From: Buttiauxella sp. B2
GTDB taxonomy: Bacteria > Pseudomonadota > Gammaproteobacteria > Enterobacterales > Enterobacteriaceae
NCBI RefSeq assembly: GCF_006376615.1
Contig: NZ_VEXQ01000008.1
Location: 62,001-126,000 of the forward strand
Length of the DNA: 64,000 nucleotides
Direction of reading: 5' to 3'
Positions 18,864-27,985 of this stretch are shown here, piece after piece. Each line of letters starts with the position of its first letter. Position 1 is the first letter of the stretch. Under the pieces are notes generated by a model. The model was not told the DNA's origin, searched no databases, and was given only the letters and a program-made list of their open reading frames with translations. The translations under genes and the position numbers were made by a program.

Positions 18864-19484
18864 GTGGAAATTTACGAGAACGAAAACGAGCAAGTTGATG
18901 CGGTAAAACGCTTCTTTGCCGAAAACGGTAAAGCGCTGGTCGTTGGGGTCGTACTGGGTATAGGCGCACTGGTTGGTTGGCGTTACTGGGGCAGCCATCA
19001 GGCCGAAAGCGCGATGGCTTCTTCTCTTGAGTATCAAACAGTGACTGATGCTGTGCGTGCTGATCAACCTGCCACACTGATTGCCGCAGAGAAATTCGCA
19101 GCCAGCACCAAGAATACTTATGGCGCTCTGGCATCACTTGAACTGGCGCAGAAGTATGCTGACAACAATGACCTGGCGAAAGCGGCAGCTCAATTGCAGC
19201 AGGGTTTGAGTAGTACCAGCGATGAAAACTTGCAGGCGTTGATTAATGTGCGTTTGGCACGTATTCAAATACAACAAAAGCAGTCTGATGCGGCGCTGAA
19301 AACTCTCGACAGCATTAAAGGCGAAGGTTGGGTAGCGATTATTGCTGATTTGCGCGGCGAAGCGCTGCTCAGCAAAGGGGATAAGCAAGGTGCACGCGAT
19401 GCGTGGAGCAAAGGCTCACAAACCGACGCTTCTCCAGCTCTGCGCGAAATGATGCAGATGAAAATTAATAATTTGTCGAGCTAA
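18864..19484 (+). CDS. yfgM: Inner-membrane ancillary SecYEG translocon subunit YfgM (TPR-like)
   Basis: The protein has 206 residues. A short cytoplasmic N-terminus is followed by one membrane segment (about 24-42, ALVVGVVLGIGALVGW) and a periplasmic tetratricopeptide-like domain rich in Ala/Gln/Leu helices (about 60-206). In E. coli, YfgM associates with PpiD and the Sec translocon and has been linked to RcsB stability. It lies 10 nt before bamB and is likely co-transcribed with hisS and bamB. The start is the GTG at 18864, after AAGGAG at a good distance. Confidence 0.94.
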   Translation: MEIYENENEQVDAVKRFFAENGKALVVGVVLGIGALVGWRYWGSHQAESAMASSLEYQTVTDAVRADQPATLIAAEKFAASTKNTYGALASLELAQKYADNNDLAKAAAQLQQGLSSTSDENLQALINVRLARIQIQQKQSDAALKTLDSIKGEGWVAIIADLRGEALLSKGDKQGARDAWSKGSQTDASPALREMMQMKINNLSS

Positions 19485-19494
19485 GAGGGACCCG

Positions 19495-20676
19495 ATGCAA
19501 TTGCGTAAACTACTTGTACCAGGGCTGATTTCTCTGATGCTGCTCAGCGGTTGTTCACTGTTTAGCGGTGAAGAAGACGTGGTAAAGATGTCTCCACTGC
19601 CGACAGTTGAAAACCAGTTTGAACCTGAAAAATCATGGAGTACTTCCGTTGGTAGCGGAATTGGCGATTTTTATTCCAATTTGCACCCAACCTGGCAGGA
19701 TGGCACCATTTATGCGGCAGACCGCCGCGGTACTGTTAAAGCCGTTAATGCGGATGACGGCAAAGAAACATGGTCTGTCGATCTCTCTGAAAAGACAAAC
19801 TTTTATAGCAGCAACCTGCCGGCACTGCTTTCTGGTGGTCTAACGGTTGACGGGGCACATATTTATCTTGGTAGTGAAAAAGCACAAGTTTATGCGCTTA
19901 ACACCTCTGATGGTAGTATTGCATGGCAAAGCAAAGCCGCAGGTGAAGTGATTTCTCGCCCAGTGGTTAGCGACGGTTTAGTTCTGGTGCATACCAGCAA
20001 TGGCCAGCTTCAGGCATTTAATGAAACTGACGGTGCGGTGAAATGGACCGTAAACCTGGATATGCCAGCACTTTCTCTGCGTGGCGAATCAGCTCCCGCT
20101 GTAGCGTTTGGTGCAGCGATTGTTGGTGGCGACAATGGCCGTGTCAGTGCAGTGCTGATGAAGCAAGGGCAGTTGATCTGGCAACAACGTATCTCTCAGG
20201 CAACCGGTGCTACTGAAATTGACCGTCTGAGCGATGTCGACACAACTCCTGTTATTGTCAACGGTGTGGTTTACGCCCTGGCATATAACGGTAACCTGAC
20301 AGCGCTGGATTTACGTTCAGGTCAGGTAATGTGGAAACGTGAATTAGGTTCGGTAAACGACTTCATTGTTGATGCGAACCGTATTTTCCTCGTCGACCAG
20401 AATGACCGTGTTGTTGCTTTGAATGCTGATGGCGGTGTGACTCTGTGGACGCAAAGCGATCTGTTGCACCGTAACCTGACGGCTCCTGTTCTGTACAATG
20501 GCTATCTGGTTGTTGGTGACAGCGAAGGTTACATGCACTGGATCAATGCTGATGACGGCCGCTTTGTTGCTCAACAAAAAGTGGATAGCACTGGCTTCCA
20601 GACTGATCCCGTTGTTGCAAGTGACAAGCTGTTGATTCAGGCAAAAGACGGTACGTTGTACGCTATCAAGCGCTAA
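19495..20676 (+). CDS. bamB: Outer-membrane protein assembly factor BamB (lipoprotein)
   Basis: The protein has 393 residues (E. coli 392). The signal peptide ends in the lipobox LLSGC. The mature part is an eight-bladed PQQ-type beta-propeller with repeated motifs such as VYALNTSDGSIAWQ, LTALDLRSGQVMWKR and VVALNADGGVTLW. As part of BamABCDE it helps insert beta-barrel proteins into the outer membrane. It sits downstream of yfgM and is closed by a terminator at 20701-20738. bamC is also in this window (47880). Confidence 0.97.
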   Translation: MQLRKLLVPGLISLMLLSGCSLFSGEEDVVKMSPLPTVENQFEPEKSWSTSVGSGIGDFYSNLHPTWQDGTIYAADRRGTVKAVNADDGKETWSVDLSEKTNFYSSNLPALLSGGLTVDGAHIYLGSEKAQVYALNTSDGSIAWQSKAAGEVISRPVVSDGLVLVHTSNGQLQAFNETDGAVKWTVNLDMPALSLRGESAPAVAFGAAIVGGDNGRVSAVLMKQGQLIWQQRISQATGATEIDRLSDVDTTPVIVNGVVYALAYNGNLTALDLRSGQVMWKRELGSVNDFIVDANRIFLVDQNDRVVALNADGGVTLWTQSDLLHRNLTAPVLYNGYLVVGDSEGYMHWINADDGRFVAQQKVDSTGFQTDPVVASDKLLIQAKDGTLYAIKR

Positions 20677-20700
20677 ACTTGCCTGAAGTACAGTTAAGTG

Positions 20701-20738
20701 AAACGGTTCCTGTAGTCCGGGAGCCGTTTCCTGTTTTT
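20701..20738 (+). terminator. Rho-independent terminator after bamB
   Basis: The stem aaacggttcc (20701-20710) pairs with ggagccgttt (20720-20729) with one G-U pair. A T-run follows at 20734-20738. Confidence 0.85.
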
Positions 20739-20796
20739 AGAAACGACGTGATTTAACGTCGTTTGATGATGAATTTTGAGTTATGAGGTTTTTATC

Positions 20797-22302
20797 ATGG
20801 TACCTGTGGTTGCGCTCGTCGGGCGCCCTAATGTCGGAAAATCCACGTTGTTTAACCGCTTGACGCGTACCCGAGATGCGCTGGTCGCGGATTTCCCGGG
20901 GCTGACTCGCGACCGCAAGTATGGTCGTGCTGAAGTGGAAGGTCGCGAATTTATTGCTATTGATACCGGTGGTATCGATGGGACGGAAGACGGTGTTGAA
21001 ACGCATATGGCGGCGCAGTCGCTGTTAGCGATTGAAGAAGCTGATGTTGTTCTGTTTATGGTGGACGCACGTGCGGGTCTGATGCCTGCCGATGAAGCCA
21101 TTGCTAAACACCTGCGTTCTCGTCAGAAGCCAACTTTCCTGGTGGCAAACAAAACTGACGGTATGGACCCTGATCAGGCGGTCATCGACTTCTACTCCTT
21201 GGGCCTGGGTGAAATTCACCCAATTGCTGCGTCTCATGGCCGCGGTGTAACAACCCTGCTTGAACACGTTCTGATTCCGTTCATCGATGACAAAAATCCG
21301 CGCGAACCGGAAGAAGAAATCGATGAAGATGCAGTCTACTGGGCGGCATTCAATGCTAAAAATGGCATTGTTTCTGAAGACGACGAAGAGATGGAAGAAG
21401 AGGAAGAAGAAGCTTTCAATCCTCAAGATCTGCCAATCAAACTCGCGATTGTTGGCCGTCCGAATGTTGGTAAGTCAACGCTCACCAACCGCATTCTTGG
21501 CGAAGACCGTGTTGTTGTTTACGACATGCCGGGAACCACGCGTGACAGCATTTACATCCCAATGGAACGTGATGAACGTGAATACATTCTTATCGATACC
21601 GCTGGTGTGCGTAAGCGCGGCAAAATCACGGAAACCGTAGAGAAATTCTCGGTAATCAAAACACTGCAAGCGATTGAAGACGCAAACGTCGTACTGCTGG
21701 TTATTGATGCTCGCGAAGGAATTTCCGACCAGGATTTGTCTCTGCTCGGCTTCATCCTGAATAGTGGGCGCTCACTGGTGATTGTAGTCAACAAGTGGGA
21801 TGGCTTGAGCAATGAAGTCAGAGAGCAGGTGAAAGAGACGCTAGATTACCGTCTTGGCTTTATCGACTTTGCTCGCGTTCACTTCATCTCTGCGTTGCAC
21901 GGTAGTGGTGTAGGTAACCTGTTTGAGTCCGTTCGTGAAGCTTACGACAGCTCCACGCGTCGCGTAAGCACTGCAATGTTGACTCGCGTTATGACAATGG
22001 CTGCTGAAGATCACCAGCCACCGTTGGTACGTGGTCGTCGTGTGAAGCTGAAATATGCTCACGCCGGTGGTTATAATCCACCGATTGTTGTGATTCACGG
22101 TAACCAGGTCAAAGACCTGCCGGACTCCTACAAGCGTTATTTAATGAACTACTTCCGCAAATCGCTGGATGTGATGGGTACGCCAATCCGTATTCAATTC
22201 AAAGAAGGGGAGAACCCGTTTGCTAACAAGCGTAACCCCCTGACGCCGAACCAGATGCGCAAACGTAAGCGTTTGATCAAGCACATCAAGAAAGGCAAAT
22301 AA
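20797..22302 (+). CDS. der: Ribosome biogenesis GTPase Der (EngA)
   Basis: The protein has 501 residues (E. coli 490) with two tandem GTPase domains, each with a [10 protein letters not shown]-loop (about residues 8 and 223). Other motifs are DTGGID/DTAGVR, NKTD/NKWD, and a C-terminal KH-like domain with a basic tail. It acts in 50S subunit assembly. The extra 11 residues lie in the acidic linker between the G domains ([14 protein letters not shown]). I chose the ATG at 20797 because GAGGT precedes it and it gives [17 protein letters not shown]. In E. coli the next gene is yfgJ; here a 3.9-kb insertion follows. Confidence 0.97.
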   Translation: MVPVVALVGRPNVGKSTLFNRLTRTRDALVADFPGLTRDRKYGRAEVEGREFIAIDTGGIDGTEDGVETHMAAQSLLAIEEADVVLFMVDARAGLMPADEAIAKHLRSRQKPTFLVANKTDGMDPDQAVIDFYSLGLGEIHPIAASHGRGVTTLLEHVLIPFIDDKNPREPEEEIDEDAVYWAAFNAKNGIVSEDDEEMEEEEEEAFNPQDLPIKLAIVGRPNVGKSTLTNRILGEDRVVVYDMPGTTRDSIYIPMERDEREYILIDTAGVRKRGKITETVEKFSVIKTLQAIEDANVVLLVIDAREGISDQDLSLLGFILNSGRSLVIVVNKWDGLSNEVREQVKETLDYRLGFIDFARVHFISALHGSGVGNLFESVREAYDSSTRRVSTAMLTRVMTMAAEDHQPPLVRGRRVKLKYAHAGGYNPPIVVIHGNQVKDLPDSYKRYLMNYFRKSLDVMGTPIRIQFKEGENPFANKRNPLTPNQMRKRKRLIKHIKKGK

Positions 22303-22337
22303 CGAATCACGAGTATTCACTAGATATCGCCATCATC

Positions 22338-22365
22338 AGAAAGCCCGCATCCTGTCGGGCTTTCT
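22338..22365 (+). terminator. Rho-independent terminator after der
   Basis: A perfect 10-bp stem, agaaagcccg/cgggctttct (22338-22347 and 22356-22365), has an 8-nt loop and a short T-rich tail. Confidence 0.85.
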
Positions 22366-22527
22366 TGCATCTAAAATCTATCAGCAAATACCATAAAAAC
22401 GAATGATAGGCGTGTATTCAAGGGGTTACCCTGAAAATCAGTTGGGATTATTGGGTGCAATATTTCGCTCATATTTGTACACCTATCTGATTCTCGGTAC
22501 ACGCCAACCCCATAGCAGATACTAGCA

Positions 22528-22695
22528 ATGCCAAAGCTCACAGACATGAAAATCCGAAAGACCAAGGAATATTTCGAAGGCCGCTCCGATGAAAGTGGGC
22601 TGTGTCACCGGTACCGAGAGGCTGATAAATCGCCCACATGGAGATTCCACTACAGTTTATTGGCCAGCGCATCATTGGCATCGTTTTTTTTGTGA
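22528..22695 (+). pseudogene. Tyrosine integrase fragment (N-terminal, P4-type)
   Basis: A 55-codon frame starts MPKLTDMKIRKTKEYFEGRSDESG, written here as separate parts MPKLTDMKIRK and TKEYFEGRSDESG. It continues to PTWRFHYSL, which resembles the N-terminal arm-binding domain (DUF4102) of P4-type integrases. Similarity stops near 22660, where the frame runs into antisense transposase sequence and soon ends at a TGA. The catalytic part is gone. It marks an old integration event after der. No tRNA target is visible nearby. Identification is by eye from a short stretch. Confidence 0.5.
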
Positions 22696-22947
22696 TGAGT
22701 GAAGGCTTTTACATGCTGGGTGGGGATGAGTCGAATGAGAAAGCCCATTGACTGAAAAGTACTCCCCCCAGTAATGCGAAGTAGCACAAGCTGCAATAAT
22801 TGAACCAGCAGTAAACAGACGAATGGTATTCAGCAATTTAGTCCGGGAAACCTTGCGGTTAAATGCAACGCTTCCATCGTTAATTCAGACGCAGACTTGA
22901 AAAACAGATTTAGCCAGATCGATACCGATGACTTTTATCGAGTTCAT
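22650..22947 (-). pseudogene. IS110-family transposase remnant
   Basis: On the minus strand from the ATG at 22947 the translation begins MNSIKVIGIDLAKSVFQVCV. It then meets a stop and continues as NDGSVAFNRKVSRTKLL...ACATSHYWG, and after a frame change as LIPTQHVKAFTHHKKNDANDALA. These are the start, the HYWG region and the NDANDA region of IS110/IS1111 DEDD transposases. The gene is broken by an internal stop, a frameshift and loss of everything after NDANDALA, where it abuts the integrase fragment. It is non-functional. The bases just upstream (22948-23070) may be the insertion-sequence end. Confidence 0.75.
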
Positions 22948-23239
22948 GATGTAGTACCTCTGAAAAAAGAATACTCAGCATAAGTGTGGCAGGACTTGCG
23001 CTGAGGGAGGGTCGTCCATCACATCACTACAAGGCTGCCTGGTTCAAAGTAGCTGAGTATCTCTTTTTTACGGCTGGTCATTTTCATGGCTGGCTGATTC
23101 CTTATTGTGGGATAGAAGTATCCAACAATAAAGATTTCTCTTAAAGCCTAAGAATCATGCGTTTACTTAGGATCACTTGTGCAAAAAAAACTCTATAATG
23201 CAACCATATCCTACCGGGCAATGGCTCAATGGTACAAAT

Positions 23240-24202
23240 ATGGCGATACAGTTCCTCTTTTCTCACAAAAGAACCACTATGCTGGCTGCGCTGCTACTGA
23301 TCAGTTCTTTCAGCTTCGCCGCAGGTGGCAACCTTATTAAGCAACGCGCCGATGCGGTGGTCTCTCTGATGAGCTATACGGTGGTGCCCGATATCACGGC
23401 CAGCAACCTCAATATCGGTGGTGGGACCAATCAGCAAGCCGCGCTCTCTATCACTCAGTTCGGTGGTGGTGCTACCGTAAGCGAAGATGTGCCCATTTAT
23501 CTTGAAGGCACCATGGGTTACAGCCGTTACGATCCCCAATTTGTCGTCACCAACGGTAACGATAGCCGTACCATCCCAGTGAAATGGAACAGTCTGACCG
23601 CCACCGGCGGCATTGGCTGGGACATTAATCTGCACAAGGATAAATGGGGAGGCAATCTGGTACTGCGTCCCATTGCCAACTTCTCGCTAGGTACGGTGGC
23701 AAGTGACTTGCGCATCGGCGCCGCATTGCTCGAACATCGCAGAGACAAGGAACTTGATTTTCTCGATGGAGGTCATCTGAATGTTTACGGCATGGGAGGC
23801 GCCTTGATGCTCGACTACGAATTGTTCTCAAAGACTCAGGATATAGATGCCGAACTGCGCTACTCGTATCAGCATTTGCAAAGTTTCGCCAACAGCTCGG
23901 ACATTGTCGCCGGCCAGGCCGATGCGGAAAATGTGGGGCTCTATCTGCGCCGCCGTGCGCCCATCGCAGACTGGACGTTGCTGGGGAGCCCGTTGCGCTA
24001 TGTGATGGAGGGTGCGCGTACCGAATACCTGGGTGATCAGCGCGGCCAACTCGGCTTCGATAGTCTAAATTCCCTGGGACTGGGGCTCGAACTCGATAGC
24101 AGCAAATACAACGTTATTGTCAGTCGCACCAGGCTGATGGCACGCTATATGTTCGGTAACAACACTACCGGTTACGGTGTGGGTCTGGCGATGAGCTTCT
24201 GA
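23240..24202 (+). CDS. Solitary outer-membrane autotransporter-like beta-barrel protein
   Basis: The predicted protein has 320 residues from the ATG at 23240 (MAIQFLFSHKRTTMLAALLL), with a signal sequence ending near SFSFAAGG. The body is alternating amphipathic strands with aromatic girdles (YLEGTMGYSRYD, DIDAELRYSYQH) and a terminal phenylalanine after YGVGLAMSF, as expected for a Bam-inserted barrel. It resembles the Omp_AT family, autotransporter-type barrels without a passenger domain. An ATG at 23279 is an alternative start. A longer TTG start at 23177 is unlikely because a TATAAT at 23194-23199 lies inside it. It is absent from this place in E. coli and lies in a scarred insertion. Function unknown. 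Confidence 0.75.
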   Translation: MAIQFLFSHKRTTMLAALLLISSFSFAAGGNLIKQRADAVVSLMSYTVVPDITASNLNIGGGTNQQAALSITQFGGGATVSEDVPIYLEGTMGYSRYDPQFVVTNGNDSRTIPVKWNSLTATGGIGWDINLHKDKWGGNLVLRPIANFSLGTVASDLRIGAALLEHRRDKELDFLDGGHLNVYGMGGALMLDYELFSKTQDIDAELRYSYQHLQSFANSSDIVAGQADAENVGLYLRRRAPIADWTLLGSPLRYVMEGARTEYLGDQRGQLGFDSLNSLGLGLELDSSKYNVIVSRTRLMARYMFGNNTTGYGVGLAMSF

Positions 24203-24416
24203 TCAGGCTAGTTTTAGCACGTCAGCCAACCATGATTGAAAAATGTGCGGGCACATAGCGCACTTCATTTCCCTGTGTACACAAGGGTGTACCTGGAATT
24301 AAATTAGAAAATATAAATACTATATAAAACAATATTATTGTGTGTGTTTTTGCTATTCACATCTAAAATGGCAAATAAAGAATAATTGCGATTCTCTAAA
24401 CATCCAAAAGCTTTAT

Positions 24417-24441
24417 AAGCCCGCATGTAGCGGGCTTTTTT
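24417..24441 (+). terminator. Rho-independent terminator
   Basis: The stem aagcccgc/gcgggctt (24417-24424 and 24430-24437) is followed by a run of T to 24441. It closes the barrel gene transcript 215 bp after its stop. Confidence 0.85.
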
Positions 24442-24455
24442 AATATTGCTAGTCG

Positions 24456-24660
24456 TCATAACGGTTCATAAAGAGGCAATATGTTGGGTACCCAAAGATA
24501 GACTCTTGGAGTTTGGGTACGCGCGACGATGACCTTGCGTATGTGCACGAAAGTCCCGGCAATACAGTTGATCGACTTACCAGCACAAATGAAAGCTAAC
24601 TCGCCCTTCATGACGTAGAACGACTCACCCCAGTCGTATCTGTTGTCCTGGTGTATTTCC
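24456..24660 (-). pseudogene. Cupin-domain protein remnant
   Basis: Reading the minus strand from about 24660, the frame gives EIHQDNRYDWGESFYVMKGE, then LAFICAGKSINCIAGTFVHI, and ends at 24456. This matches the cupin core pattern: metal-site region, (D/E)xFYVxxGE, glycine-rich turn and aGTFVHI. The second cupin motif is missing or scrambled, no start is visible, and it begins right where the MipA-like gene ends. It looks like a truncated cupin gene (quercetin-dioxygenase type) left by the insertion. The assignment is from pattern recognition only. Confidence 0.45.
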
Positions 24661-24664
24661 CATG

Positions 24665-25465
24665 CTACCAGATATAACCGACTGCAAATCCAGCATAAAG
24701 CTCCCCAGAATGCTGGACGATGGGGCTATCTGCGATGTCTTTATCATAAAGTTCGTAGTTGGCGGCAAACATACCCACCCAGTTCGGGCTGAAGCGATAG
24801 CTGGTGATGATAGCGGCCATTGGGGAGACTGTGGTGCCGGTGTCCCAGGCAGCACGCTGGGGTGTTGCTTCACCAGATGAGATACCGCCGAAATAGTAGT
24901 TAGCCATTTTGTCACTGCGGATCATCATCCCCATGCCCGGCATGATAAGTAGTTTATCTAAAATGATGGGGAAATCGGCCCACAATAGCAGTTCCTGACC
25001 ATTGCTGCGGCCAGTCACATCGGTGGTTATACGGGCAGTTAGCAAGGCATAGGGAGTAATGAAGTTTGCTCCGATACCTGCTTCAAACTCCCCCTTGCGC
25101 TCATTCATGCCTTTGAATGCCTCATCGTCACTTGGATCCAGGTTGCCAAATCGCACTCTGCCGTATCCGTATGCCGCAAAAGTATCATCCTTGTGGAAGT
25201 AATAGCGGGCCCGATCACCCAGGTACATGAACTTATCACCAAAGTAGATGGCTCCTGGGATGATGTAGGCTGAGTTGTCTTGCGCCTTATAACGAGCCTG
25301 TCCGCCGAGGACGGCACCTCCAATCACCAGGCCTTTGGGTACGGGGCTTGTGGCACCGTCATTGGCGTAGAGGTCGAGGGCGCCGAGATCAACCTCGGCA
25401 TGGGCATGAGCACAAAGCAACAGCAGGGGGCAGAGTGCAGTGGCAAGCTGTCGGTAGTGTCTCAT
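24665..25465 (-). CDS. MipA/OmpV family outer-membrane protein
   Basis: The protein has 266 residues with a signal peptide (MRHYRQLATALCPLLLLCAH, cleavage after AHA). The mature part follows the MipA/OmpV pattern: VIGGAVLGGQARYKAQ, YIIPGAIYFGDKFMYLGDRA, and a C-terminal strand AGFAVGYIW ending in an aromatic residue. Family members are barrel porin-like proteins; E. coli MipA scaffolds MltA and PBP1B, while others respond to osmolarity or metals. GGAG precedes the ATG at 25465. It converges with the other barrel gene across a terminator and is not found here in E. coli. The specific role is unknown. Confidence 0.85.
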   Translation of the reverse strand: MRHYRQLATALCPLLLLCAHAHAEVDLGALDLYANDGATSPVPKGLVIGGAVLGGQARYKAQDNSAYIIPGAIYFGDKFMYLGDRARYYFHKDDTFAAYGYGRVRFGNLDPSDDEAFKGMNERKGEFEAGIGANFITPYALLTARITTDVTGRSNGQELLLWADFPIILDKLLIMPGMGMMIRSDKMANYYFGGISSGEATPQRAAWDTGTTVSPMAAIITSYRFSPNWVGMFAANYELYDKDIADSPIVQHSGELYAGFAVGYIW

Positions 25466-26208
25466 CGAGTCTCCAAAACGTGGTAAACAGGTAATGTTAG
25501 CCTTGTCCCTGGCGGGGCAGACATAATGTGCATCCCGATATCGAATGAGATATCTCTTTTTTATGCCGTTGTATCAATAATGCGTGGGAATATAAAATAT
25601 TCCAGAAATTTCAATAAATTGCTTTAGTGTTATCACGAAAATCCAACGCTACGTACTGGCTTAAGAGCAGAAATCTATCATATCCTTGTCTTCTTTCGCG
25701 GCTCGCCTTGCGGTATTTCAATTATTATAGATTGCCGTAAGTCGAAGAACACCTCGCCCCAACAAAATGCTGATGAGGGTAACGTATTGTATTATTTGTT
25801 TTATCTGAAGAGTATTTTTTCGTGCGACGACTGCTTAACCCCGCTGCTCTGAACCCATCTAGCTAAAACCAGAAAAGCTCCACTTTGCTCGTGTTTGTAA
25901 CAGCATCGCCACTGCGCGAGGTGAAATTGCTACTGCGCTGTTTACCGGAATGATGATTGCATTCTGACCTATCGGGCGTATGTAGCGTTTAATCGTAAAA
26001 AAGGAAAGTGGGGCTGCGGCAAAACATTCATGAGCAATGCTTGAAATGCTGTCTTCATTCTGGCACGGGTATGGTGAATGGCATGTCTGCCCGCGTCATT
26101 CTCTCTGGCGACGTAGATGCTTATTGGCATATTTATCTTTATCATCAAAAGAGCAAATCATGGTGACGCAAACCCATGTCTTCTGGTGAGTTGTTGTAAG
26201 GAGTGATT
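25466..26208. other. Long intergenic region upstream of the MipA-like gene and yfgJ
   Basis: These 743 bp separate the MipA-like gene (minus) from yfgJ (plus). I see no intact gene, tRNA or clear repeat. The part 26020-26162 has an open stretch reading KVGLRQNIHEQCLKCC followed by LHSGTGMVNGMSARVILSGD, ending at TGA. It has a protein-like look, but no start and no family I recognise, so it may be debris of a lost gene. Promoters for the two flanking genes should lie here but were not identified. Confidence 0.45.
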
Positions 26209-26430
26209 ATGGAAATTAAATGCCCGGAGTGTGAAAACCCGTTGCAGCAAACAGACTCAGGTATTCGCTGCGAAACCTGTCAGCAGAATTTTCACCTGGA
26301 AGCCCGCTGTCCGGATTGCCACAAGCCGCTGGAAGTTTTAAAAGCCTGTGGCGCGGTCGATTATTTTTGTCAGAACGGCCACGGATTGATCTCGAAAAAA
26401 CGCGTCGAATTCGTACCTGTTGCTGACTAA
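26209..26430 (+). CDS. yfgJ: Zinc-ribbon protein YfgJ
   Basis: This 73-residue small protein has paired cysteine motifs CPECENPLQQ, CETCQQ and CPDCHKP, and the strongly conserved C-terminus LKACGAVDYFCQNGHGLISK (E. coli YfgJ 71 residues). It presumably binds zinc; its function is unknown. The ATG at 26209 follows AAGGAG at the right distance, so a GTG two codons upstream is not used. It converges with xseA three bases away. Confidence 0.93.
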   Translation: MEIKCPECENPLQQTDSGIRCETCQQNFHLEARCPDCHKPLEVLKACGAVDYFCQNGHGLISKKRVEFVPVAD

Positions 26431-26433
26431 GTT

Positions 26434-27816
26434 TTAGCTTTTTGCCGCCGTTTTGCGTATGCGTTTAGGTTTCACCGGTGTAATGCCGGTGACCTGGCTT
26501 TCCACCCAACCATCTTCCAGACGCGTAGTAAGCATATCGCCTGAATGCACCTGTTTTGTTTTCTTCAGTAGCTTACCGTCTGTTGCGGTTGTCACGCTAT
26601 AACCCCGTGCAAGCGTTGCCAGCGGGCTAACAGCTTCAAGCTGGGCGATAGCGGTGCCAAACCGCTGGCGAGTATTACTAAGCCGCGCGGTGACAACTTG
26701 TGATAAACGATATTCAAGCTGCTGCAAACGAGTCTGCGCGCGGTGGATACGTGGCTGGAGTTGTTGCTGATTCAAGCGCAGCATCAGTCGTTGCTGTTGC
26801 AGTGCGATACGGCGTAGCTTTGAATCTATCGCGGTATTTAGGCGCTGGTGTAAACGCTCGAGCGTAGTTTGCTGTCGGGCTAAACGCAGTTGTGGATGTT
26901 GCTGCTGCAAGCGATGGTGCAGGCGTGTGAAGCGCTGCATCCGTTGGGCGATGTAGTAATCCATCGCCATTTCCATACGCTGTTGTTGGGACTGGAGTAG
27001 GCGTAGTAATTCGAGCTGATTTCGGCTGACAATTTCTGCGGCGGCTGATGGCGTAGGCGCACGAATATCAGCCACAAAATCGGCGATCGTGACGTCAGTT
27101 TCATGCCCTACGGCGCTAACGACGGGGATCTGGCTTGCAAAAATTGCTCGCACGACTCGCTCATCGTTAAAGCTCCATAAATCCTCTAATGAACCACCGC
27201 CGCGCCCAACTATCAGCACGTCACACTCTTTGCGTAAGTTTGCCAGTTCTATCGCGCGAACGATTTGCAACGGTGCATCAGCACCTTGTACGGCGGTTGG
27301 GTAAATAATGACCGGGAGAGAGGGGTCGCGACGTTTTAGCACATGCAAAATGTCATGTAGCGCGGCACCGGTTTTTGAAGTAATCACCCCAACCTGGTGT
27401 GCAGGCGTTGGCAGTGGCTGTTTATGAATTTGTTCAAACAACCCTTCCGCAGTGAGTCGTTGTTTCAACTCTTCGTACTGCTGCTGCAATAATCCTTCGC
27501 CGGCAGGCTGCATGCTTTCGACGATTATCTGGTAATCACCACGCGGCTCATACAGCGTAAGAGTAGCGCGAACCAAAACCTGTTGCCCGTGTTGCGGACG
27601 GAAGGTGACACGTCGATTGCTGTTGCGAAACATTGCGCCGCGAATTTGAGCGGTATCGTCTTTGAGCGTGAAATACCAGTGGCCGGAAGCCGGTTGGGTA
27701 AAGTTGGAAATTTCACCGCTGATCCACACTTGCCCCATCTCTTGTTCCAGCAGCATGCGGACCGTCTGATTCAGGCGGCTTACAGTAAAAATTGAAGGAG
27801 AATTTATTGTTGGCAT
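26434..27816 (-). CDS. xseA: Exodeoxyribonuclease VII large subunit
   Basis: The protein has 460 residues (E. coli 456). An N-terminal OB-fold (about 10-105, [19 protein letters not shown]) is followed by the catalytic core with [31 protein letters not shown] and [17 protein letters not shown], then a long Gln/Arg-rich coiled coil (about 260-400) that binds XseB. It degrades single-stranded DNA to oligonucleotides. The small subunit is encoded elsewhere. It is divergent from guaB, and its start codon overlaps the CRP site of the guaB control region. Confidence 0.97.
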   Translation of the reverse strand: MPTINSPSIFTVSRLNQTVRMLLEQEMGQVWISGEISNFTQPASGHWYFTLKDDTAQIRGAMFRNSNRRVTFRPQHGQQVLVRATLTLYEPRGDYQIIVESMQPAGEGLLQQQYEELKQRLTAEGLFEQIHKQPLPTPAHQVGVITSKTGAALHDILHVLKRRDPSLPVIIYPTAVQGADAPLQIVRAIELANLRKECDVLIVGRGGGSLEDLWSFNDERVVRAIFASQIPVVSAVGHETDVTIADFVADIRAPTPSAAAEIVSRNQLELLRLLQSQQQRMEMAMDYYIAQRMQRFTRLHHRLQQQHPQLRLARQQTTLERLHQRLNTAIDSKLRRIALQQQRLMLRLNQQQLQPRIHRAQTRLQQLEYRLSQVVTARLSNTRQRFGTAIAQLEAVSPLATLARGYSVTTATDGKLLKKTKQVHSGDMLTTRLEDGWVESQVTGITPVKPKRIRKTAAKS

Positions 27817-27831
27817 GTGAGCTAGATCAAA
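27816..27831 (+). promoter_or_regulatory. CRP binding site upstream of guaB
   Basis: TGTGA-gctaga-TCAAA matches the CRP consensus with one strong half. Its centre is about 117.5 bp upstream of the predicted guaB transcription start, the same distance as the site described for down-regulation of E. coli guaB by CRP. It overlaps the xseA start codon. Confidence 0.65.
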
Positions 27832-27908
27832 TTTTAAATCAGCAGGTTATTCGGTCAATAGTACCTTTCATATTGCACCTGGCAAGGATTATTCTCAAAA
27901 AAGTGTGG

Positions 27909-27934
27909 ATGCAATCGATTCCGCTCTGTATAAT
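27909..27934 (+). promoter_or_regulatory. guaB promoter with PurR operator
   Basis: The PurR-type box atgcaatcgattccgc (27909-27924) immediately precedes a perfect -10 TATAAT (27929-27934). This mirrors the E. coli guaBA control region, where PurR represses when hypoxanthine or guanine is present. Confidence 0.8.
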
Positions 27935-27985
27935 GCCGCGGCAATATTTTATCTGTTCTCATTCACCCCAGGTTGAGATATTGCC

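Noticed and set aside
22371-22565. Minus-strand 64-codon frame after der
   Set aside because: Composition is not protein-like and it overlaps the integrase fragment on the other strand, which has a better match.
24662-24880. Plus-strand open frame opposite the MipA-like gene
   Set aside because: Mirror of a gene with a signal peptide and family motifs on the minus strand; no support of its own.
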